Source of the DNA: Ruthenibacterium sp.
GTDB lineage: Bacteria; Bacillota; Clostridia; Oscillospirales; Ruminococcaceae
Assembly (NCBI GenBank): GCA_020025235.1
Contig: JAHHSL010000018.1
Location: forward strand, 1-36,458
DNA length: 36,458 bases
Reading direction: 5' to 3'
Shown here: positions 31,015 to 36,458 of the stretch, piece after piece
Position numbering within the stretch: the first letter of the stretch is position 1
How the letters are laid out: the number at the start of each line of letters is the position of its first letter
Position numbers and translations under genes: made by a program
The notes under the pieces: model-generated
The model's database searches: none
What the model saw: the letters and a program-made list of their open reading frames with translations, nothing else
Told to the model about the DNA's origin: nothing

Positions 31015-32223
31015 TCAGCCTTTCACTGCGCCCATGGAAACACCGTTTTTCAGATATTTGAATGTGAACGGGTAGGCAATCAGCACCGGAACGATCGAGA
31101 AGAGGATATAGCTCATCTTGACGTTATCCCAGTATGCCACCAGCGTCGGATTTTCCATAGCGATATTCAGCGGGTTGCTGTTGAGGAAGTTGCGGATGTA
31201 CATCGGCAGCGGATACAGATCTTCACGCGATGTGACATACATAATGGCACCGTAGAAGTTGTTCCAATAGCTGACAAGCGTGAACAGCGCAACCGTTGCA
31301 AGCATCGGGGCTGCAATCGGGAAAATGATGCGGAACAGGATCGTGTAGTTGTTTGCGCCGTCCAAGCGTGCCGATTCTTCCAGCTCTGCCGGGATATCCT
31401 CGAAGAAGCCCTTCAGCAGGATCAGGTAGAATACCTGCACGACCGACGGGAAGATCAGCGCCCATACGGTGTTATTCAGATGCAGATAGTTCATCAACAG
31501 AATGGAAGGAGCCATACCGCCGTTAAACAGCATGATGATGATGAAAAACAGCATCATGGTGCGGCGGAACGGGATCTTGGGTTTGGAAAGCGGATACGCC
31601 GCCATAGCAACGGTGATAACGGTCAGGATCGTGCCAAGCACCGTAACGAATACGGAAATGCCCATGGCACGGAAGAAGCGCTTGTCTGTCAGAACATATT
31701 TAACGGAATACAGGTCGATATTTTTCGGGAAAATATTGACGATCTGATCCGGCGAAGACAAGCTGACCGCCAGAACGTTGCACAGCGGGATCACGTAAAA
31801 GCCGATCAGCAGAATCGAAACAACGTTGGCGAAAATCTGAAAGGTTTTTTCATCGTTGAACGGAAGCAGACATGCCGAAAATTTGAACAGAATAACAGCA
31901 GACAGCCAGAAAATGTGCGTGATCATGCTGATGGGGATCAAAACAATAGAACCCAGAACGAAGATCAGGTCTGTTTTGTGCATTTTCAGAAAGTAGATCC
32001 TTTCCTCTTTCCCCATGCGTGCAATTTTGATGAACGAATCAACCGCAAGCACGATCCACAGCACATAGCCGACTGTGTGCATCGTATTCTGCACAGCGGC
32101 AGAATATTTTGCATACACAAACGGAAGCAGGAATGCCAGAAGTCCACACACTGTTACAAAGGGGCGGACAATATCAATGCCGGTTATAAAATCAGCACGC
32201 TCTTTGTGTTTGATTTTTAACAT
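31015..32223 (-). CDS. Sugar ABC transporter permease, LplC/YtcP type, with extra N-terminal membrane module
   Basis: Inner-membrane permease of 402 aa. The C-terminal 270 residues match the LplC/YtcP family (LCNVLAVSLSS at the first core helix), with the EAA loop EESARLDGANNYTILFRIIF that contacts the ATPase, and the usual family ending KNGVSMGAVKG. Typical members are about 290-300 aa. Here about 120 extra N-terminal residues carry three or four more hydrophobic helices. Part of this (VLWIVLAVDSFIKIARM, then FLKMHKTDLIFVLGSIVLIP) resembles the S2-S3 region of voltage-sensor-like channel domains. The ATG at 32223 has GGAGGGG 10 bases upstream. It follows the LplB-type gene by 17 bases. No ATPase gene is near; such systems usually borrow a shared MsmK-like ATPase. 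Confidence 0.9.
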   Translation of the reverse strand: MLKIKHKERADFITGIDIVRPFVTVCGLLAFLLPFVYAKYSAAVQNTMHTVGYVLWIVLAVDSFIKIARMGKEERIYFLKMHKTDLIFVLGSIVLIPISMITHIFWLSAVILFKFSACLLPFNDEKTFQIFANVVSILLIGFYVIPLCNVLAVSLSSPDQIVNIFPKNIDLYSVKYVLTDKRFFRAMGISVFVTVLGTILTVITVAMAAYPLSKPKIPFRRTMMLFFIIIMLFNGGMAPSILLMNYLHLNNTVWALIFPSVVQVFYLILLKGFFEDIPAELEESARLDGANNYTILFRIIFPIAAPMLATVALFTLVSYWNNFYGAIMYVTSREDLYPLPMYIRNFLNSNPLNIAMENPTLVAYWDNVKMSYILFSIVPVLIAYPFTFKYLKNGVSMGAVKG

Positions 32224-32240
32224 AACGTCTCGTCCCCTCC

Positions 32241-33218
32241 TTACCAAATACTTCTGTTGAAGAATTTCTTCAAAATAAAGTTGGTGCTTACCACCAGGAT
32301 CATTGCGACCGTGGAGTTAAACAAGCCTACTGTTGTGGACAGTGCATACTGCGGGACCATGCCGCTTTCGTTGATAAGACGCCATGTGTACATGCCCAGA
32401 ATATTGCCGCTTTCTTCTACAAACGGGGAGAAGAACACGTATACCTGCGTGAAGCCTGCGTCCATGATCGACCCGACACGGATAATCAGCATCGAAGCAA
32501 TGGTCGGCATAATGCCCGGAAGCGTAACATACTTGATCTGCTGCCACTTGGTTGCACCGTCGATGCGGGCAGCTTCGTTCAGCGCCGGGTCTAAGGCGGT
32601 AATGGCCGCAAGATATGTGGTTGCGCTCCAGCCAACGTCCTTCCATGCATTCGTAAGCAGCAGCAATTTTACAAACGACTCATTATTGTTCATAAACTGA
32701 TAGCGTTCGTGGCCCAATGCTTCCAGAACATTGTTCACAACGCCTGTTTTCAGTGCCAGAACCGAAACAAAAATACCCGCAATCGTAACCCACGACAAAA
32801 AGTACGGAATGTACATCACGACCTGGAGGCTGCGTTTCATCGGGCGCGTTTTCATTTCGCTTACCATGATTGCCAGCCAGATCGGCAGCGGGAATACAAG
32901 GGTAATTTTCAGGATACTGATGTATAATGTATTTTTCAGCGAGGACAGGAATTTCGGATTATTGAAAATTGTTTTGAAGTTTTCCCAGCCGACCCAATCC
33001 GCTTCAATAATGCCTTGCACCGCACTTGATGCACCCAAAAGATTCGGGTTTTCTTTAAATGCCATTACAAGGCCGACCATTGGCATATAGCAGAAAATCA
33101 GAGCAAAAACAATTGCCGGGATGTAAAACGGGAACAGGTTTCCATATCGTTTCATTCCCAGTTTCAGTTCGCGCCGTTTGGTTGCTCGGTCTACTTTCAC
33201 CTTCGCTTTTGCTGCCAC
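32241..33218 (-). CDS. Sugar ABC transporter permease, LplB/YteP type
   Basis: Inner-membrane permease of 325 aa, partner of the downstream LplC-type protein. Family features are LFPFYIPAIVFALIFCYMPM, then GLVMAFKE at the first helix, NTLYISILKI, and the EAA loop NEAARIDGATKWQQIKYVTLPG. The C-terminus FNRSIW is typical for the family. The best start is GTG at 33218, five bases after GGGGGAGG; a GTG at 33245 has no ribosome site and falls in a stem-loop. The substrate is likely a complex glycan-derived oligosaccharide, as in other LplABC-type systems, but the sequence does not say which. Confidence 0.94.
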   Translation of the reverse strand: MAAKAKVKVDRATKRRELKLGMKRYGNLFPFYIPAIVFALIFCYMPMVGLVMAFKENPNLLGASSAVQGIIEADWVGWENFKTIFNNPKFLSSLKNTLYISILKITLVFPLPIWLAIMVSEMKTRPMKRSLQVVMYIPYFLSWVTIAGIFVSVLALKTGVVNNVLEALGHERYQFMNNNESFVKLLLLTNAWKDVGWSATTYLAAITALDPALNEAARIDGATKWQQIKYVTLPGIMPTIASMLIIRVGSIMDAGFTQVYVFFSPFVEESGNILGMYTWRLINESGMVPQYALSTTVGLFNSTVAMILVVSTNFILKKFFNRSIW

Positions 33219-33244
33219 CGCAGCCTCCCCCTTTTTTAATAACA

Positions 33245-33278
33245 CAGGACGGCTGTCTGCTTACCGGCAGCCGTCCTG
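33245..33278 (-). promoter_or_regulatory. Intercistronic stem-loop between binding protein and permease genes
   Basis: CAGGACGGCTG (33245-33255) pairs perfectly with CAGCCGTCCTG (33268-33278) around a 12-base loop. On the minus strand only TGTTATTAAA follows, so it is a poor terminator. In many ABC operons such a structure shields the binding-protein message from 3' decay, giving more binding protein than permease. Confidence 0.75.
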
Positions 33279-33296
33279 CATTTCTGTTCTATAAAA

Positions 33297-34922
33297 TTAC
33301 TTTACCGGTTTTACATCGTTGTAGCTGTCCTTGGCATCCCAAGTGCTGTACCACTCGTTGACGGAATCGGTAACTTCCTTACCACCGTTGGCTGCGAATA
33401 CCTGACGCAGTTCATCAACGCTCATGCGCTGGTTGCTGAACATGGTCTGAACGGTAGCCGTGAGCAGTTCGCGCGATGCAGTTGCGAACTTGGTGTCATA
33501 AACTTCGTTCGGCGGCATAACGGCAATCGGGGATTTCACACCGGTGGTGTAGATGTTTTCGTTTGCACGGCTGAAGAGCTTATCCTGTGCCGGAGTCTTT
33601 CTGGTGCGGCACATCCAGTACTTAGCCATGTCTTCTTCACGGCAGACAGTCAGATAACGGTCAGCCATGTTGCGTTCTTCGTTGAATGCGGGCAGGATCG
33701 GCCAATACTGGTCATCTTTAATGGTGAAGGTCTTGCCTTCTTCGCCCAGAACCATCAGACGGAAGAAGTCTTTGTCAAGCGTCTTGTCGGCCCAGTCAAC
33801 CACAGCGGCTGCCTGTTCATCGGTTGCATACTTCGGAACAACAGTGTAGAACTGATATGCTTCTGCTGCAAACTGACGAACCTTGGACAGATCGCCCTTG
33901 TTTTCATCTGCTACAAGCACAGAGATGTAACCGATCTTATCATCGGTGCCTTCGGAACCTTCGATTGCTGCTGCATTCCAGTGGAAGGTACGGCCTGCGC
34001 CCAGCTGGCCGGCCTGCATCATTTTAACTACGTTCGGTTCTTCCGGCGTAGCTGCATAGCTTGCAAGGCCGTCATCGTACAGACCCTGGATCCATTCCAG
34101 ATAGCTGCCGAAGTTCGGATGATCGACAAAATAGGTCAGCTTGCCGTCAACGTCCATCCAGTCGTTGCAGATGCCGAATGCCGGCATGATCGTCTCCTGA
34201 ACGGTTGCGTTCGGGTCGATGCGGTAAGCAACGCCGCCCTGCGGTACCTTCGTTTTGAAGTACTCAAGCATAGTGCGGAACTCGCTCAGCGTCATCGTGT
34301 ATCCGTTTTCTTTGCTCGGAACGGTGATCTGCTTATCCGGGTTTTCTGCATTGTACTCATCGAGCCAGTCAGCACGGAATGCAATTGCAAAGTTGGAAAC
34401 CTTTCTTGCGTCCTTGCGGGGCAGAGCATAGATCTTGCCGTCCTTCGTTGCAGTCTGCCAGCCGAAATCGGAGATAACTTCCTTCATGTTGGTGGACTGG
34501 TCGATAAACGGGGTCAGGTCTTTCAGTGCATCCTGTGCAAGCAGGCTGTAGAACTGATCCTTCGAAACATAAATTGCCTGGTAATCCTCACGGTTCAGGA
34601 AAATGTTGTTGATTGCAGTAGCCGTATCTTCGCCGTTCGGGGTCTGATCGTACTTCACCTTGTATCCGGTGTGTTCTTCCAGCAGCGGAACCAGCGGATA
34701 TGCGTTGTATTCCTCTGTTGTCATGCCGGTGTTCATGCCAAGGTATGTAAACTCCTTAACGGGTTCTACCTTAACGGCTTCCGACTCCGGCGCTGCAGAA
34801 CCAGATGCTGCGGAATCTGATCCCGAAGCCGCTTCGGAATTTGCACCGCATCCTGCCAGCAAACCAAGCGACAATGTTGCGCACAACGCGGCAGCGATTG
34901 CTTTGATCGATTTCTTTTTCAT
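33297..34922 (-). CDS. Extracellular sugar-binding lipoprotein (LplA-type)
   Basis: Solute-binding protein of the ABC uptake system, 541 aa, the long type usual with LplB/LplC permeases. The lipoprotein signal is MKKKSIKAIAAALCATLSLG followed by LLAGC with Cys25 as the lipid anchor, then a Ser/Ala/Glu linker (about 26-55). The mature part begins FTYLGMNTGMTTEEYNAYPL and has family-1-like binding-protein architecture. The ATG at 34922 follows GGAGGAG. It is the first gene of the operon; a consensus promoter lies about 200 bases upstream with a long leader. The ligand cannot be read from the sequence. Confidence 0.93.
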   Translation of the reverse strand: MKKKSIKAIAAALCATLSLGLLAGCGANSEAASGSDSAASGSAAPESEAVKVEPVKEFTYLGMNTGMTTEEYNAYPLVPLLEEHTGYKVKYDQTPNGEDTATAINNIFLNREDYQAIYVSKDQFYSLLAQDALKDLTPFIDQSTNMKEVISDFGWQTATKDGKIYALPRKDARKVSNFAIAFRADWLDEYNAENPDKQITVPSKENGYTMTLSEFRTMLEYFKTKVPQGGVAYRIDPNATVQETIMPAFGICNDWMDVDGKLTYFVDHPNFGSYLEWIQGLYDDGLASYAATPEEPNVVKMMQAGQLGAGRTFHWNAAAIEGSEGTDDKIGYISVLVADENKGDLSKVRQFAAEAYQFYTVVPKYATDEQAAAVVDWADKTLDKDFFRLMVLGEEGKTFTIKDDQYWPILPAFNEERNMADRYLTVCREEDMAKYWMCRTRKTPAQDKLFSRANENIYTTGVKSPIAVMPPNEVYDTKFATASRELLTATVQTMFSNQRMSVDELRQVFAANGGKEVTDSVNEWYSTWDAKDSYNDVKPVK

Positions 34923-35112
34923 AAAATCTCCTCCTGTATTAATTGTCCCGAACAAATCGTTCAGGGAAATTACGCGGCGTATGCTATTGGAACGGCCGGT
35001 TCTTTCGGCTCTGGCACAAGCTGTCAAATCATGGAACTGTCATCGTGCCTTTTTGATTTGCACTCCGGTCAGATACCTGTAAAAGCCTTTTTGCCGCATT
35101 CCAATTTCGTAC
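34923..35112 (-). promoter_or_regulatory. Long 5' leader of the ABC operon
   Basis: About 190 bases separate the predicted transcription start (near 35112) from the binding-protein start. A small bulged hairpin (34947-34953 with 34959-34966) sits about 14 bases upstream of the GGAGGAG site. No recognised riboswitch or leader peptide is evident. Confidence 0.4.
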
Positions 35113-35118
35113 AAATTC

Positions 35119-35147
35119 ACTATATCCTAAACCCTTTCAAACGTCAA
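35119..35147 (-). promoter_or_regulatory. Promoter of the ABC transporter operon
   Basis: On the minus strand TTGACG (35142-35147), a 17-base spacer and TATAGT (35119-35124). Confidence 0.7.
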
Positions 35148-35576
35148 CCGCATTTTGCCATTTTCATCATATTACATCTTTGCCCGCTCATTTTATGTGC
35201 ATCTTGCACAAGAAAACTGCATTTTTGCAATTTTTTTACCGAAACAAGCGTCAAAAAAAATTGTGTTTCAACTTTTCGTTTACATTGAATCATGTTCTTT
35301 TTGTATTTTTTCAAATATTTTTCGTTTTCCTCTTTTTTTCTTTTTTCCCATGCAGGCAGGATCTGGATTTTTCTAACCGAAAAACACGCTTTTTTCTTCA
35401 GGATTCAGGGATCTTTCCGAATAAAATCCCGAATCAGGCTTTCCTAAAATAAATGTAGGGCGGTTTCAGATCACCAATCAGCACGCCCGAAAGGACGTAA
35501 CAGGAATCATGTTCCTATCCCAGCAGCATCTAAAGGTACATTTAAACAGCACCAACCGCAAATTTGTGTTGCTTTT
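35148..35576. other. AT-rich gene-free stretch
   Basis: I find no convincing gene here. It is T-rich on the plus strand (notably 35270-35400), markedly lower in GC than the rest of the window, and contains a small inverted repeat AGGAA-TCATG-TTCCT at 35502-35516, about 60 bases beyond the transposase remnant. That could be a relic of an IS200/IS605 right-end hairpin, though this is weak. Confidence 0.5.
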
Positions 35577-35756
35577 TTAGCTGCGCAAACAGATTTTCCT
35601 ATTCCTGAAACTCAACTGCTGCATTATCCTATCTTCGTTTTCCTGATCCCGGATATATTTTAATGCTGCGGTTTTGCCCCCACCCACTGTACATACATAG
35701 TATCCTTTCTCTCATAAAATTCTTTTGCCCTGTTTATATTTTATTTGCATATCACT
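35577..35756 (-). pseudogene. IS200/IS605-type TnpA transposase, C-terminal remnant
   Basis: On the minus strand, bases 35705 to 35577 read GYYVCTVGGGKTAALKYIRD then QENEDRIMQQLSF to a stop. This closely follows the C-terminus of IS200-type HUH transposases (GYYV-TVG, then YI-x2-Q-x2-ED, then QLS). Directly upstream, short pieces in other frames (KEFYE; IKYKQGK) match the expected preceding segment FKYxNRxFW, so at least two frameshifts break the gene. The catalytic HUH motif and Tyr helix lie upstream in the family and are not recognisable here. It is a decayed insertion remnant. Confidence 0.6.
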
Positions 35757-35999
35757 CGAAAGTCATTCGCGTACTTTCCTCCTGGAAGTCTCTCTTGCAC
35801 TCTGACGCACACAAGCTTTGTGGTATTAACACTTCCGGCCTGCATATGATAAGCCGCTTTCACCCATTCTACCGTACCTCTTTTGATTTTTAAGTTTTAC
35901 AGCCGATGCTGCTTGCTGATCGTACCAAAGGAGTTCTTTTAATCGGAACATACACTTGAGCTTTTTTATGCTCCACATGTAAAACCTGTGGTTTTCTAT

Positions 36000-36030
36000 A
36001 AAAAAATCCCACGCTGAAAACAGCGTGGGA
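36000..36030 (-). terminator. Terminator of the Ala-Pro-rich protein gene
   Basis: TCCCACGCTG (36007-36016), loop AAAA, CAGCGTGGGA (36021-36030); on the minus strand seven T residues follow. Confidence 0.92.
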
Positions 36031-36045
36031 AAGGTCGATTTATAC

Positions 36046-36458
36046 TTACGGACGCTCGCCAATAATCTGGTCATCCATACTGCCAGTTCCGTCAGGGCTG
36101 ATGTCCATGCTCTCATTCTTGTCGATAGGTTTGCCAATCTCACCATGTCCACTATCTACCGGAGGTGCAGAGGGCGCAGGAGCAGGTGCCGGTGCGGGCG
36201 CAGGAGCCGGTGCGGGTGCGGGTGCAGGAGCGGGCGCAGGTGCAGGTGTGGGGGCGGGTGCAGGCGCCGGCGCAGGGGCGGACGGAGTATTGGGCGCGGG
36301 TGCAGTCGCAGACGCGGGCTTCTGGGTGCTTGTGCTCTGCTTGTTTCCGCTGTTCTTGCCTGCCGCAGGCTTTGCGGCGGGTTTCTGCTGTGTTTGGGCG
36401 GGGGTGCTTTCGGGAATTGCTTCTTTTTCTTCCGCTACTGTCACTTTGGTTTCGGCTT
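36046..36458 (-). CDS. Ala-Pro-rich protein, C-terminal end (runs off window)
   Basis: Only the last 137 residues are visible and I do not recognise the protein. They comprise a Gln/Thr/Lys-rich segment (ETKVTVAEEKEAIPESTPAQ, KPAAKPAAGKN), an (Ala-Pro)n tract of about 20 dipeptides, and a short polar C-terminus ending MDDQIIGERP. No transmembrane helix or sorting signal follows the tract, so if the protein is exported it is held by an upstream domain. The frame stays open to the window edge; a GTG at 36444 lacks a ribosome site, so the true start lies outside. The Ala-Pro tract suggests a rigid wall-spanning or linker segment. Confidence 0.75.
   Translation of the reverse strand, partial: AETKVTVAEEKEAIPESTPAQTQQKPAAKPAAGKNSGNKQSTSTQKPASATAPAPNTPSAPAPAPAPAPTPAPAPAPAPAPAPAPAPAPAPAPAPSAPPVDSGHGEIGKPIDKNESMDISPDGTGSMDDQIIGERP
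36172..36290 (-). repeat. Ala-Pro dipeptide-coding tandem repeat
   Basis: Repeats of GCNCC(N) units, six bases each with some 12- and 18-base higher-order copies, encode the (AP)n tract. Length variation by slippage is likely. Confidence 0.85.

Noticed and set aside
35826..36152. A 108-codon minus-strand frame in the AT-rich gap.
   Set aside because: It overlaps the Ala-Pro gene's end and its terminator, and its translation has no recognisable content.

Overview
The window looks like chromosomal DNA from a Gram-positive, spore-forming, gut-type clostridium, most likely an Oscillospiraceae/Ruminococcaceae (cluster IV) relative. The GC content is moderately high. Most genes have strong GGAGG-type ribosome sites, rho-independent terminators are frequent, and there is a BofA-like sporulation protein, a YtvI-type membrane protein, an ATPase-less lplABC-type sugar ABC operon, a sortase-type surface adhesin and SecG/RNase R neighbours. 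The exact genus cannot be fixed from the sequence alone.

Layout. 1-392 holds the start of glutamate dehydrogenase (minus), followed by the RNase P RNA gene (541-889, plus). 940-4542 is a minus-strand group: an ECF sigma/anti-sigma pair, a cell-wall amidase, an orphan response regulator with a degenerate receiver, and a BofA-family protein. 4641-7098 carries rnr and secG. 7322-9055 is a lipoprotein M3 oligopeptidase (plus). 9116-14500 (minus) is a divergent type IIA topoisomerase subunit pair preceded by a zinc-ribbon membrane protein of unknown function. 14798-15886 is pyrB (plus) with a C-terminal tail resembling the zinc domain of the ATCase regulatory chain PyrI. 16002-17729 (minus) is an Rrf2 regulator with a CcdA-TlpA fusion. 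18122-20368 (plus) is a large surface adhesin: thioester domain, Cna-B-like domain, about 43 six-residue repeats and a TPQTG sorting signal. 20456-20702 may encode a small RNA. 20721-22340 is a divergent DNA-repair pair (nfo, alkD-like). 22461-24358 has a YitT protein divergent from a MerR/GyrI regulator overlapping an MGMT-like gene. 24520-30829 holds a BaiN-like flavoprotein, an HtrA protease, a YtvI/AI-2E permease, an M32 carboxypeptidase and an AIM24 protein. 31015-34922 (minus) is a sugar ABC operon (binding protein, two permeases). The last kilobase is AT-rich and holds the decayed C-terminus of an IS200/IS605-type transposase, then the C-terminal end of an Ala-Pro-rich protein that runs off the window.

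Functional picture. Most genes are core or semi-core: RNA processing, secretion, topology, pyrimidine synthesis, repair, proteolysis, redox maturation of exported proteins and sugar uptake. The parts that stand out are the PyrB tail, the thioester adhesin, an ion-channel-like N-terminal extension on one ABC permease, the non-canonical topoisomerase motifs, the pseudo-receiver regulator, and an intercistronic stem-loop in the ABC operon. I saw no CRISPR array, prophage, tRNA or rRNA gene, or recognisable defence system.
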